Source: Symmachiella macrocystis (GTDB lineage Bacteria; Planctomycetota; Planctomycetia; Planctomycetales; Planctomycetaceae). Taken from it: DNA of 64,000 bases. Below, piece by piece: positions 54,261 to 63,190 of the stretch. Numbering within the stretch: the stretch's first letter is position 1; each line of letters begins with the position of its first letter. The stretch spans positions 62,001-126,000 of the forward strand of contig NZ_SJPP01000001.1 in NCBI RefSeq assembly GCF_007860075.1, in the 5' to 3' direction. The position numbers and the translations under genes are program-made. A model generated the notes under the pieces. The model saw nothing but the letters and a program-made list of their open reading frames with translations. It was not told the DNA's origin and did not search any database.

Positions 54261-55673
54261 ATGCCCCTACGTCACTTTTTCTTGTTCGCCACTCTGCTCG
54301 TCACTCTGCTGCCTGCCGCTGCTTCTGCCGAGCCACTCACCGCGGGCATTGCCGTAGTCGACGTCACGCCGCCGGTCCCGTACCGCATGAGCGGATATTT
54401 CCGCGAGCGGCTCAGTACCGGCATTCTCGATCCGCTTTATGCCAAAGTTGTCGTTTTCCGACAGGGTGACACGTCAGCGGCACTCGTCTTTGTCGACATG
54501 GTCGGCATCTCACACGACGTTTCCTCGCGCACCCGGGAACTGGCTGCGCAGCAAACCGGTATCCCCGTCGCTCACATTGCCATTGCCGCCACGCACTCTC
54601 ACACCGGCCCGCTCTACTTCGGCGCGCTCCGCGCGCACTTTCATAAAAAGACAATTGAAGACCAGGGCCGAGACATCTACGAGACCGTCGACTATCCCAC
54701 GCAGCTCGTCGAGAAACTCGCCGCCGCCATCAAACAGGCACAAGCGGCGCTGCAGCCTGTCGACTTGGCTGCCGGCTATGCCCAGGAAAAACGACTCTCC
54801 TTCAACCGACGCTTTCACATGAAAAACGGCTCCGTCCGTTTTAACCCCGGTTACAAAAACCCCAACATCATCCGCGCCGCAGGCCCTATCGACCCCGAAG
54901 TCGGATTGATCAGCTTCGCCAAGCCGGGCGAGAAAAAACCGTTCGCCGCAGTCGTATCGTTCGCGCTGCATCTGGACACGGTGGGCGGCACGAAATATTC
55001 CGGCGACTACCCCAAACATCTGCAGGACAAACTGCAAGCAGAATACGGCGAAGACTTTCTCTCCCTGTTCGGCGCCGGCACCTGTGGTGACATCAATCAC
55101 GTCGACGTCACCGCCCCCAAACGCCGCACCGCTCCCGAAATTGGCGGACTGCTCTCTGAATCAGTCAGCCAAGGCCTCAAATCACTGACCCCCATCAAAG
55201 CCCCCGAACTTGCCGTACGCCAAACCGTCTACCACGCTCCGCTACAAAAATACACCGCCGATCAAACCCAAGCTTCCGCAAAAGCGATGGACAGCGTCGC
55301 CGACGGCAAAGTCCCTTTTCTCAAGCGGGTTGAAACCTACAAAATTGCTGCCCTGGCCCTCCGCGGCGGCGACACGATTCCGTTAGAAATTCAAGCCTTC
55401 CGCTTGAGCAAAGACGTCGCCATCGTCACACTTCCGGGCGAAGTTTTCGTCGAATTCGGCATGGCGATCAAACACGCCTCGCCCTTCAAAACGACGTTGG
55501 TCATCGAACTCACCAACGACGCCCCCGGCTACATCCCCACCCAAAAAGCCTTCGCCGAAGGCAGCTACGAAACAGTGAACTCCCGCGTACAAACCGGCAG
55601 TGGCGAGAAGATGGTCGATGCCGCGATCGGGTTATTGCGGGAGTTGGGTGGGGAACGGGCAAATGAGCGATAG
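54261..55673 (+). CDS. Neutral/alkaline ceramidase-like secreted enzyme
   Basis: A 470-residue protein from the ATG at 54261 (GAGGA 6 nt before). Signal peptide to about residue 21 (ASAE). The N-terminal domain of neutral/alkaline non-lysosomal ceramidases is present: AGIAVVDVTPPVPYRMSGYF near residue 26 and AATHSHTGPLYFG near 110 with zinc-binding His residues, then FGAGTCGDINHVD. Only this N-domain is present (the C-terminal Ig-like part of longer ceramidases is lacking), as in many planctomycete members. Probably hydrolyses ceramide-like lipids or other amides outside the cell. Confidence 0.87.
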   Translation: MPLRHFFLFATLLVTLLPAAASAEPLTAGIAVVDVTPPVPYRMSGYFRERLSTGILDPLYAKVVVFRQGDTSAALVFVDMVGISHDVSSRTRELAAQQTGIPVAHIAIAATHSHTGPLYFGALRAHFHKKTIEDQGRDIYETVDYPTQLVEKLAAAIKQAQAALQPVDLAAGYAQEKRLSFNRRFHMKNGSVRFNPGYKNPNIIRAAGPIDPEVGLISFAKPGEKKPFAAVVSFALHLDTVGGTKYSGDYPKHLQDKLQAEYGEDFLSLFGAGTCGDINHVDVTAPKRRTAPEIGGLLSESVSQGLKSLTPIKAPELAVRQTVYHAPLQKYTADQTQASAKAMDSVADGKVPFLKRVETYKIAALALRGGDTIPLEIQAFRLSKDVAIVTLPGEVFVEFGMAIKHASPFKTTLVIELTNDAPGYIPTQKAFAEGSYETVNSRVQTGSGEKMVDAAIGLLRELGGERANER

Positions 55674-56130
55674 AGAATGGCCATACAATCTACCCATCTG
55701 GAGGCGGGCGCACCGTTCAACTTCACCGGACGGCCGTATGGTCGCCGAGATTGATCCTGCCTACGAAGTTTCGATGAGCAATCCCACCTATGGATTACTG
55801 CGTTTATCAGGTGGCCTGGAACTCAAAGCATGCAATCCGAGTTTTATTTGGTCGGACGATTCACGCTATTTAGCAGTTCCTCAATTTTGCGCATATTGCA
55901 TCATCCTACGAAGACAACGCATGTTGATCATCGATACGCAAGACCGGCGGGTATTTGAGTCAGCCGATCAAGCATATTATTTTCAACCTGAGTCATTTGC
56001 CGATGGCCAACTGGTTGCCACCAAAGAGCCGTCCAAAACTGCGAAGCAGATTCATTGGAGGATTCCCAACGACCTGGAAAAGTTCAAGGTCATCAAAACC
56101 CGCTGGGTGCAGGTAGCGCGGAAGAATTAG
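55663..56130 (+). CDS. Hypothetical protein, coupled to the ceramidase gene
   Basis: 155 residues from the ATG at 55663, which overlaps the ceramidase stop by 11 bp, so they are co-translated. No signal or membrane segment. The fold looks beta-rich (SPDGRMVAEIDPAYEVSMSNPTYGLLRL and SFIWSDDSRYLAVPQF), and these strand pairs resemble WD/PQQ-type propeller blades. Not recognised. Confidence 0.65.
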   Translation: MSDREWPYNLPIWRRAHRSTSPDGRMVAEIDPAYEVSMSNPTYGLLRLSGGLELKACNPSFIWSDDSRYLAVPQFCAYCIILRRQRMLIIDTQDRRVFESADQAYYFQPESFADGQLVATKEPSKTAKQIHWRIPNDLEKFKVIKTRWVQVARKN

Positions 56131-56330
56131 TAGAGAAAACGATTAGCAGTACTAACTGCCTCAATGCCGTTGCGCGAGTTCTTCAACCCCCCAAAGAAAA
56201 CATGACGTCTCCACCACTACCCATCCCTCTTGGCCTACGCGCTCAGATTGTGTATAGAACACCCAACCCTTCGGCACGCCGATTGAGATTTTTGAGACTC
56301 GCCAATCATTCATTGACAGGAGCTAGCAGC

Positions 56331-56984
56331 ATGGCCGACCGGACCCCACACGCATCCACGACGAACGCGATTACTGATTCCAGCGTCTCGCGATTCTCAC
56401 GCTTGACCCGCACTGCACGCTTGCCGGTTCTTGTCGCCTGCCTTACAGCCGGTGCATTTGTGGTTGGAACGAACTGGCGATCCAGCGATGCGGCAGATCC
56501 TCCTGCTGGGAAAAAATCGTCCGCTGCGAGTTACGCGCAGGTCTACCTGCAGTTGGCCGAAGCTCAGTTGGCCTATGCCGAGCACATGAACAGCGAATCG
56601 GCGCGTACGTTTTCAGACGAACAGCTTGCCCAATACCGCGGGTCTGTACAAATCTGGCAAAAGCTTCTGAAACAAGAAAAACTCAGCGGACGTTTCGACC
56701 GCACCGCAGCGATCTTGTCCTTAGCAGAACAACGATTGCAGGCTGCTCAAACCGAACTGGCCAATGCCCAGACACTCAATAAAGACAACCCCGGAACGGT
56801 CCCCTCACAACGGCTCAAAGAACTTCAAGCCTATGTCACCTTGGCCCAACTCGACACCGCTGCCGGCAAAGCAGCACAGTCCGGTGACCCCACCACCCAA
56901 CTTCGCTGGCGCGTCGCCACCCTGGAGAACGAGCTGATGAAAATGCGAAAAGAAGTCGACCTCATCCGCCGCACACAACAATAA
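56331..56984 (+). CDS. Secreted or membrane-anchored hypothetical protein
   Basis: 217 residues from the ATG at 56331 (AGGAG 8 nt upstream). A hydrophobic segment at about residues 30-48 may be a signal or anchor. The rest is Ala/Gln/Leu-rich and helical with coiled-coil character (TQLRWRVATLENELMKMRKEVDLIRRTQQ at the end). Separated by about 200 bp from the previous gene. Function unknown. Confidence 0.65.
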   Translation: MADRTPHASTTNAITDSSVSRFSRLTRTARLPVLVACLTAGAFVVGTNWRSSDAADPPAGKKSSAASYAQVYLQLAEAQLAYAEHMNSESARTFSDEQLAQYRGSVQIWQKLLKQEKLSGRFDRTAAILSLAEQRLQAAQTELANAQTLNKDNPGTVPSQRLKELQAYVTLAQLDTAAGKAAQSGDPTTQLRWRVATLENELMKMRKEVDLIRRTQQ

Positions 56985-57281
56985 CCATCGACTCCGCACT
57001 CATTCACACAACTCGTAGGGGCCGAGACGGTGCTTAGACAGTGGGCGTTGTATTACACGGCCGCCGGGCCGCACAGCACCCCTTTGTGGCTAGAACCGGT
57101 CCCCTTCGAGTACCAAGTCCTCGCCGACGCTGTGTTAGTTCGATGAATTTCCGAAAATACAGGAATCCTGCGCACGCATAGGTAATAAATCACCGCAGTC
57201 GTTCGACTAGGTCACTGAGGTCTCCGCTTTGAGACTTCTTCAATACATCAGTGAAGGGCCTAGTAAGGGACGCCCACGTAC
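56985..57281. other. Intergenic stretch before the ECF sigma gene
   Basis: About 300 bp without a gene. It should hold the promoter of the sigma/anti-sigma-like pair; no clear box was picked. Confidence 0.35.
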
Positions 57282-57812
57282 ATGACCGACTGGCGTGCGA
57301 TCGTTGAACAATTCGGCCCCATCGTCTGGAAAACGGCGTACCGAATTCTCGGAAATGAAAGCGATGCGGCTGACTGTTTCCAGGAAACATTTTTGTCGGC
57401 TCTGGGTGTTGCAGAAAAGGGTCAAGTCAACCACTGGCCCGCTCTGTTGCGTAAACTTGCCGCAGCGCGGGCAATTGACCGACTGCGACAACGTGGAGTC
57501 GACCGAGCGGGCTCGGTGCAGCGCTTTGATTGCAGCTCAATTCCGGATGACGCGATTGATCCTCAGCAATCCGCCGAGACCGCGGAGTTAGCCGAGAAGC
57601 TGCGAGATTTGCTTCGTCATCTCCCGCCGCGAGAGGCAGCTGTGTTCTGTCTGCGGTTGATTGACGAACTGAGCTATGACGAAATCGCCGACGAGCTAGG
57701 GCTGACCACCAATTCCGTCGGAGTATTGCTCCACAAAGCCCGCAAGCGATTGCGAAACCTATGGGAACGATCCGAAACGGATTGCGCTAGTTCGAAAGGT
57801 GGCCAACCATGA
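57282..57812 (+). CDS. ECF-type RNA polymerase sigma factor
   Basis: A 176-residue protein with region 2 (FGPIVWKTAYRILGNESDAADCFQETFL, about 11-38, with the NESDAxDCFQETF core-binding stretch). A short linker is followed by region 4 (HLPPREAAVFCLRLIDELSYDEIADELGLTTNSVGVLLHKARKRL, about 112-157). It directs transcription of a small regulon. The next gene overlaps its stop (ATGA) and encodes a membrane protein likely to regulate it. Confidence 0.93.
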   Translation: MTDWRAIVEQFGPIVWKTAYRILGNESDAADCFQETFLSALGVAEKGQVNHWPALLRKLAAARAIDRLRQRGVDRAGSVQRFDCSSIPDDAIDPQQSAETAELAEKLRDLLRHLPPREAAVFCLRLIDELSYDEIADELGLTTNSVGVLLHKARKRLRNLWERSETDCASSKGGQP

Positions 57813-58654
57813 ACACTGAGCTAACCCCCAATGCGGAACAGGATGACTTGTTAAACAAGGCCACAACTGCCCTGCGTAAAACTTCTGTGCCCGACGGACC
57901 TCCACGTGATTTGGTAGATGCTGTCGTAAGCATGCTAGAAAACCGACCAGTCACCGATGCCCCTATTCTTCCAGCCTCAAGGAATTGGACCATGATTAAG
58001 AGAACTAGTTTCGCAGCCACGGCCGTATTGATCATTGCCTTTGTACTTGCCTTTGTCTCTGGAAACGGCAAAGCGATCGCATTGGCGGACGTAATTGAAA
58101 ACGTGAAAAAAACGCAGACGCTCAGCTTTCGGGCCGAGACCTCCCAGCCTAATCCCAAGGACAAGGGAAAACCGTTGGTGAGGGTCATCGAGCGGTCAAT
58201 CAAAGGGAGTCGGATGAGAACAACAGACTCGACCGGGGATATTCGCATTAACCACATGAACAAAGGCATCGCCATAACGCTGCAGCCTGCTAAGAATAGG
58301 GCGACGATTATCCTGGACAATCCTCAGCAGAAGAAACAGCCAATCGACGAGGTTGTAGAATTGCTCAAAAAACTCCGCCAAGAAAATGTGAACATGCTGG
58401 GCAAGAAAGAAATAGACAAGCAGAAAGCCGAAGGCTTTCTTGCACATGAGATAGGGCCCGCCGGTAGAAAATGGGAAATTGAAGTCTGGGTCGACGTGAA
58501 AACCGGCTTACCGATCACAATCGAACAACGGATGGGCAAACGACGAGCAATGCTCGATGGATTTGTGTGGAATGAGGAATTGGATGACTCCCTTTTTTCC
58601 CTCACCGCACCAGAGGGCTACAAAGTAACGACCATCAACAAGGCCGCTCAATAG
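57809..58654 (+). CDS. Putative anti-sigma/membrane partner of the ECF factor
   Basis: A 281-residue protein that overlaps the sigma gene by 4 bp. About 70 N-terminal cytoplasmic residues (LVDAVVSMLENRP) precede a membrane helix (about 69-86). The outer domain (about 90-281) looks like a lipoprotein-sorting (LolA/LolB-like) beta fold, ending SLFSLTAPEGYKVTTI. This layout resembles sigma-linked membrane proteins of planctomycetes. No zinc-binding anti-sigma HxxxCxxC motif is present, so the mode of inhibition is unknown. Confidence 0.75.
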   Translation: MNTELTPNAEQDDLLNKATTALRKTSVPDGPPRDLVDAVVSMLENRPVTDAPILPASRNWTMIKRTSFAATAVLIIAFVLAFVSGNGKAIALADVIENVKKTQTLSFRAETSQPNPKDKGKPLVRVIERSIKGSRMRTTDSTGDIRINHMNKGIAITLQPAKNRATIILDNPQQKKQPIDEVVELLKKLRQENVNMLGKKEIDKQKAEGFLAHEIGPAGRKWEIEVWVDVKTGLPITIEQRMGKRRAMLDGFVWNEELDDSLFSLTAPEGYKVTTINKAAQ

Positions 58655-58718
58655 GTAAAAACACTTGCCATTCGTTACAGTGGCCAGCAAGACGGGCTCT
58701 GAAGGACTGGAACAACAG

Positions 58719-59246
58719 CTAATGCAGTCGCAGCATTCTCGAAAAAGTCTCATTGGGCGATGACGACGTAAAGCGCTTGGGTTGGACGGCTTTCAGATAC
58801 CCGATGTTCAAGACGCTACGCTCATACGTCCAGATGCCTGTGTAAACGTGAACGTAGCGAGCATTATAAATCAGTTGCCCCCAAGTACCGGGGACAAGCG
58901 TGAATGCACGGAATGTCTGCACGTCTCCCGAGGCTGCGTTCCTGGCGTCGGTTACCAATCGCACCTGGAGCCCCTCAGTTACCACAGTGATTTCTAAATC
59001 ACTGCACGCCATGTCCGTCCACGAGTCACCAATGGCTATCGAATCACGCTCCGGGCGTCGGAATTCTTCCCGTTCCAGAAAACGAACGGTCTGGTGCGCG
59101 AAACGATCCGTAAAGCAGCTCTCTGGCAACGGCAAAGCCTGTGGTACAGCGTTGCGTCGCCGTGCTCCTTCACCTCCGCGCGATTCCTTAGTCCACTCAG
59201 AGCGGATGCGCTGAATGATGACAAACGGTGGCGCTGACATCTTCAT
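58719..59246 (-). CDS. Hypothetical protein, about 175 residues
   Basis: Starts with MKMSAPPFVIIQRIRSEWTKESRGG. The middle (DSWTDMACSDLEITVVTEGLQVRLVTDARNAASGDVQTFRAF) and the end (YARYVHVYTGIWTYERSVLNIGYLKAV-like) suggest a small soluble beta/alpha protein. GGAG is found 4 nt before the ATG used. It lies between the sigma partner and the tRNA-Glu. Not recognised. Confidence 0.55.
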   Translation of the reverse strand: MKMSAPPFVIIQRIRSEWTKESRGGEGARRRNAVPQALPLPESCFTDRFAHQTVRFLEREEFRRPERDSIAIGDSWTDMACSDLEITVVTEGLQVRLVTDARNAASGDVQTFRAFTLVPGTWGQLIYNARYVHVYTGIWTYERSVLNIGYLKAVQPKRFTSSSPNETFSRMLRLH

Positions 59247-59310
59247 CAATCTCCGCAACTTTGAGAATGTTTCTCTTTCGCCTCAATAAATCACAGCCAC
59301 CTAAAAAAAC

Positions 59311-59342
59311 AACGGCACCAGCCAATGCTCGCTGGTGCCGTT
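59311..59342 (-). terminator. Bidirectional terminator near tRNA-Glu
   Basis: AACGGCACCAGC / GCTGGTGCCGTT is a perfect 12-bp stem with an 8-nt loop. An A-run lies on the left and a T-run on the right, so it works for the minus-strand tRNA and possibly on the plus strand too. Confidence 0.85.
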
Positions 59343-59378
59343 GTTTTTTGTGGATTGCTCAGACAACCCCCAACAAAA

Positions 59379-59451
59379 TACCCCGTACGGGATTTGAACC
59401 CGTGTCACCGGACTGAGAACCCGGTATCCTAGGCCTCTAGACGAACGGGGC
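59379..59451 (-). tRNA. tRNA-Glu (anticodon CTC)
   Basis: 73 nt on the minus strand. Acceptor stem GCCCCGT/ACGGGGT, D-arm with TAGAGGCCTAGGA, anticodon arm CCGGG-TTCTCAG-TCCGG giving CTC (Glu, GAG codons), and T-arm ACGGG-TTCAAAT-CCCGT. CCA is not encoded. Transcribed away from truD, with the 12-bp terminator 36 bp downstream. Confidence 0.95.
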
Positions 59452-59545
59452 GAAACGCCCATTATTAGCGGATCAATACGGACATGTCAAACCGCTCGAC
59501 CGCTGCCCGTCGCTGCGGCCGACTCAGGGTATATAAGGGGATATT

Positions 59546-60589
59546 TTGTCGAATTTGCCGTTTTTAACCGCTGATTGCCCGGGAATAGGGGGCAGCCTCA
59601 AACAGCAGCCCGAGGACTTTGACGTCGAGGAAATCCCCGCTTACCTCCCGAGCGGGACGGGGGAACATCTGTTTTTGTGGATCGAAAAACGGGGCATTGC
59701 CGCTCCAGAACTGTCGCGACACATCGCCCGCACACTCGGTATCTCCAACGGCGACATCGGCGTTGCCGGCATGAAAGACAAACAAGCCGTCACGCGACAA
59801 TACGTCTCCGTCCCCGCCCGCGCCGCCGACAAAATTGCCGATATCGAGACCGACGACATTCACGTTCTCCAGTCGACTTTGCACGGCAACAAACTCCGCA
59901 CCGGACAACTCCGCGGCAACCGCTTTGCGGTCCTGGTCCGTGACGTCGACGAGGCTGCAACCGAGCAGGCACAGTCGATCGCTAAGCAAATCGGCCGTTG
60001 GGGGTTCCCTAATTATTTCGGGGAGCAACGTTTCGGCCGCGCGGGCGAAACCTCGCAACTCGGCTTTGAATTGCTCAGCGGCGAAAAACGGGCCGGTGAC
60101 ATTCCGTATAAAAAACGCAAGTTCCTACTCAAACTGGCCCTCTCGGCCGCTCAAGCTGAACTGTTCAACGCGGCGCTCATACAACGAATGCACGACGATT
60201 TGCTACACCGCGTGCTGCCGGGCGATGTGATGCAAGTGGTCGAGTCGCGCGGGCCGTTCGTCGTGGAAGATGTCGCTGCCGAACAACCCCGACTCGACGC
60301 CGGAGAAATCGCCCTCACCGGCCCCATGTTCGGCCCCAAAATGCGACAGCCCACCGGCGCTGCCCGTGATCGCGAATTGCAAGTACTCAACCAATTCGGA
60401 CTCGACGAATCCGCCTTCACCCGATTCCCCAAGCTAACCACCGGCACGCGAAGACCGTACCTGATCCGCCCGGAAGACCTGCGCGTCGACCCCAGCACGA
60501 ACGGCCTCCGCTTCCAATTCACACTCCCCGCAGGCGTCTACGCCACCACACTGCTGCGCGAGTTCATGAAAACCGAACCTCAACCCTAA
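59546..60589 (+). CDS. truD: tRNA pseudouridine(13) synthase TruD
   Basis: A 347-residue protein with the TruD fold: FDVEEIPAYLPSGTGEHLFLWIEKRG near residue 25 and the catalytic GVAGMKDKQAVTRQ (Asp78-region), then NYFGEQRFGR (about 155), the family signature. The TRUD insertion and C-terminal LPAGVYATTLLREF complete it. It isomerises U13 in tRNA-Glu among others. A TTG start at 59546 with AAGGGG 5 nt before it fits; no ATG lies nearby in frame. Confidence 0.93.
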   Translation: MSNLPFLTADCPGIGGSLKQQPEDFDVEEIPAYLPSGTGEHLFLWIEKRGIAAPELSRHIARTLGISNGDIGVAGMKDKQAVTRQYVSVPARAADKIADIETDDIHVLQSTLHGNKLRTGQLRGNRFAVLVRDVDEAATEQAQSIAKQIGRWGFPNYFGEQRFGRAGETSQLGFELLSGEKRAGDIPYKKRKFLLKLALSAAQAELFNAALIQRMHDDLLHRVLPGDVMQVVESRGPFVVEDVAAEQPRLDAGEIALTGPMFGPKMRQPTGAARDRELQVLNQFGLDESAFTRFPKLTTGTRRPYLIRPEDLRVDPSTNGLRFQFTLPAGVYATTLLREFMKTEPQP

Positions 60590-60600
60590 AGACGAAAAAA

Positions 60601-60623
60601 GCCTCACGCAAAGACGCGGAGCG
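60601..60623. repeat. Single GCCTCACGCAAAGACGCGG motif
   Basis: Matches the end sequence of the element at 16112 in inverted form; no partner end was found, so it may be a fragment. Confidence 0.35.
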
Positions 60624-60646
60624 ACTGTGCGCGCAACCTCTTTTTT

Positions 60647-61417
60647 TCACTGTGCCGAATACCCCCCATCGACCATCAAATGCGCCCCCGTACAATACGA
60701 CGCATCATCCGAAGCAAAAAACAAAATCGCCGCCGCCACTTCGCTCGGATCGGCAATCCGTTTCAGAAAACAGGAGCCACCCCAGTCCGGATCAGCGTCC
60801 GCAGCAGCGCGGTCCATACCCGCTTCAGAGGTCAGCCGCTCCACGATCTGCGTCCAAATCGTCCCCGGACAAACGGCATTCACACGAATCCCATCGTCAG
60901 CCAGATCGAGCGCCATGCAGCGGGTCATTGTGGCGATCGCCGCCTTGGTTGCGTTATACGTCACAAAATTCGGCTGGCCCAGAAAACTGGAAATCGAGCC
61001 GAGATTGATGATCGACCCACCGCCGGATTTTCGCATCTCCTCAACGGCATATTTCGAGACCAACGCCGTACCGATCACGTTGGTATCCAAGGATTGATGC
61101 CACTGTTCGACAGTGGCTTCGATACCATGCAACACAAACACGGCGGCGTTGTTCACGACGATGTCGATCTGCCCGAATGTTGTGATCGTTTGGGCGACCA
61201 TGTTTTTGATCGACTCTTCTTGCGTCACGTCAGTCGGCACGAAACGGCAATGTCCGCCATTGGCCGTGATTGCTTCGGCCGTTTCCGCACCGTTGGTTTC
61301 GTTGATTTCCGCAATGATCACGTTCGCCCCTTCGGCAGCGAATCGTTCAGACGTCGCCCGCCCGATCCCCGCTCCCCCGCCAGTGACAATAGCCGTTTTC
61401 CCGTCCAGTCGTCCCAT
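60647..61417 (-). CDS. SDR-family oxidoreductase
   Basis: A 256-residue classical short-chain dehydrogenase: cofactor motif TGGGAGIGRA (about 13-20), VVNNAAVF near 88 and the active-site Ser with YNATK (Tyr/Lys pair, about 155-159). ASSFLGQP places the Ser next to it. C-terminal LMVDGGYSAQ is typical. It binds NAD(P) and oxidises or reduces an alcohol/ketone; the substrate is not predictable. Confidence 0.93.
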   Translation of the reverse strand: MGRLDGKTAIVTGGGAGIGRATSERFAAEGANVIIAEINETNGAETAEAITANGGHCRFVPTDVTQEESIKNMVAQTITTFGQIDIVVNNAAVFVLHGIEATVEQWHQSLDTNVIGTALVSKYAVEEMRKSGGGSIINLGSISSFLGQPNFVTYNATKAAIATMTRCMALDLADDGIRVNAVCPGTIWTQIVERLTSEAGMDRAAADADPDWGGSCFLKRIADPSEVAAAILFFASDDASYCTGAHLMVDGGYSAQ

Positions 61418-61485
61418 GCTGTTGATCCTTAGTTTTTGTGATTATGAATACTGTGTGCGAGGGCAAAGCCGTCGGTTTGGGAGTT

Positions 61486-61788
61486 TTAGATTTCAGCCAA
61501 TAGGGAGGCAATCCGTTCTCGCAATGCGTCGGCAGTGACGCCGGTGATGCGGAATTTTTTTTGGGACGAGGTCGGCCCCACCACCAATTCAACCTGCGAT
61601 TTCTTCAGTCCCAGCGCCTTTGCCAACACCTTTTGAATGGCCCCATTCGCCTTCCCTTTTTCCGGCGCCAGCGTGACTGCCACCTTCAACCGCCCATCAT
61701 GCACCCCCACCACGCCATTCTTCCGCGCGCCGGCTTGCGCACGCACAGGAAGCAGCACGCCGTCGGTGGTTGGTTCGATGTCGATCAT
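61486..61788 (-). CDS. DUF167 (YggU) protein
   Basis: A 100-residue protein with the YggU pattern: VRAQAGARKNGVVGVHDGRLKVAVTLAPEKGKANGAIQKVLA, then KKFRITGVTADALRERI. Small, cytosolic, and of unknown function. It lies 68 bp upstream of the SDR gene on the same strand and may be co-transcribed with it. Confidence 0.9.
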   Translation of the reverse strand: MIDIEPTTDGVLLPVRAQAGARKNGVVGVHDGRLKVAVTLAPEKGKANGAIQKVLAKALGLKKSQVELVVGPTSSQKKFRITGVTADALRERIASLLAEI

Positions 61789-61913
61789 GTGGAATATCGT
61801 ACCAAAGCAGCGGTGGCGATGCGCGGATGAGCCGCGCTCTTATTTGTAAAAAAATGTGACAGACTGCGGAACGCATTGTTAGAATTTAAGTGTAAATAAC
61901 TGGTCCCGCAAAC

Positions 61914-62495
61914 ATGAATGATCCACCATTTGACACCGGAGCGTCGGACTCCAAACCACGCGAGCTGCGCTGGTGCTTCCTTACGATCACCGAATGGGCC
62001 ATCGTGCTGGTGATTTTAACGGCGATGCTCCTGAGCACATCGGCATGGCAGCGTCACCGGCATACGTGCGCCATCTGCCGGCTTGAGCGGACGGACGTCA
62101 CCTCACCGCTGGGACAATTAACCAGCACATTCCGCGAAACCTCCTGTTCCCGATGGTACGCTAAGCACGTGGCGGCGACGCATGAACATCTTTGGGCAGC
62201 AAATCCAACATCACAAAACGTCGATGCTTTGGGCGTGGCACGAGGAGCCGGCGACAACGAAAATCGCCCCGGTCGCGTGGTCTGGCGTCTGACGCCCGAT
62301 GAGCAAATAGAAATCTATCAGCACTTCCCGCAACCACTGGAGGCCAAACGACTTTTCGTTTCACTCACAACACCTAAGGTCATGCGGGAACGTAACGACT
62401 TCCTAATTCTTGAGAAATTGCGTGCATGGAGCAACAACGGTTTTGCTGGACGCTGGGAAGATCAACAGGCAGAGAAAACAAATGACAAAAAATGA
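61914..62495 (+). CDS. Membrane-anchored hypothetical protein with CxxC and HxxxH motifs
   Basis: A 193-residue protein with one membrane helix (about 25-45), followed by HTCAICRLER (CxxC, about 50) and a later SCSRWYAKHVAATHEHLW with a Cys and His set that could hold a metal. The rest is soluble and ends Lys/Asp-rich. No family recognised. Confidence 0.65.
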   Translation: MNDPPFDTGASDSKPRELRWCFLTITEWAIVLVILTAMLLSTSAWQRHRHTCAICRLERTDVTSPLGQLTSTFRETSCSRWYAKHVAATHEHLWAANPTSQNVDALGVARGAGDNENRPGRVVWRLTPDEQIEIYQHFPQPLEAKRLFVSLTTPKVMRERNDFLILEKLRAWSNNGFAGRWEDQQAEKTNDKK

Positions 62496-62574
62496 GGTCT
62501 CTCTGATGCGCACGTTCAATAGAATCCTACGCACGGAATTTAAACTACTACGCATTTGTTGAACAAAGAACCTC

Positions 62575-62985
62575 ATGCGAAGCCAACATCCACTGCTCAT
62601 CTGGATAATGTTGATCGCCCTCGGTCAGATGGCTGTCATTGGTGGATTAGTCGCTTACCGAGAACTTCCTAATGACGCGTCCACCATGGAAGCGGTGACA
62701 AGAGTTGCACTTCACGTAGTACTGTGGCCGTTATTTTTTTGGTCGGCACTCGCATTGTTGGCGGGGATCATGCTTGGCATCGAGTATTATCTGACTTTGC
62801 TACGACCTGGAAACTCGGTCCGCATAATCGATGGCGAATTTGAAAATCGGACTGGGATCGTCCTGAAAAGACACAATCGAAAATATTCCGGACCAGTCGA
62901 CATTGTCTTGGAAGGCAACCAAGAGCCGGTTACGGTTCAGGCCTATCAATGTGAAAAGCAAGGTTGGTGCTCGAAGCTCATATGA
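62575..62985 (+). CDS. Small membrane protein
   Basis: A 136-residue protein with two membrane helices (about 9-28 and 50-72) and a soluble C-terminus (SVRIIDGEFENRTGIVLKRHNRKYSGPVDIVLEG) that looks like an SH3-like beta barrel. It follows the previous gene by 80 bp on the same strand. Function unknown. Confidence 0.65.
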   Translation: MRSQHPLLIWIMLIALGQMAVIGGLVAYRELPNDASTMEAVTRVALHVVLWPLFFWSALALLAGIMLGIEYYLTLLRPGNSVRIIDGEFENRTGIVLKRHNRKYSGPVDIVLEGNQEPVTVQAYQCEKQGWCSKLI

Positions 62986-63190
62986 CTAGCTATGGGGCAA
63001 TTACCCCCTGATATTTCCCGCTCGCAGTTCACATCTCCCCAGCCGCCGTTTATAATAAATACCACGGTCGATCGACTGCGCAGGCGGAATGACTAGCCGC
63101 AGTCACCCGCCCAAAATGCCCTCCGTTGCCTGATCGGCTGGCCGATATCGCGTAGTACTCCATCTGCTGAGCATTTTTTTGGATACGACC

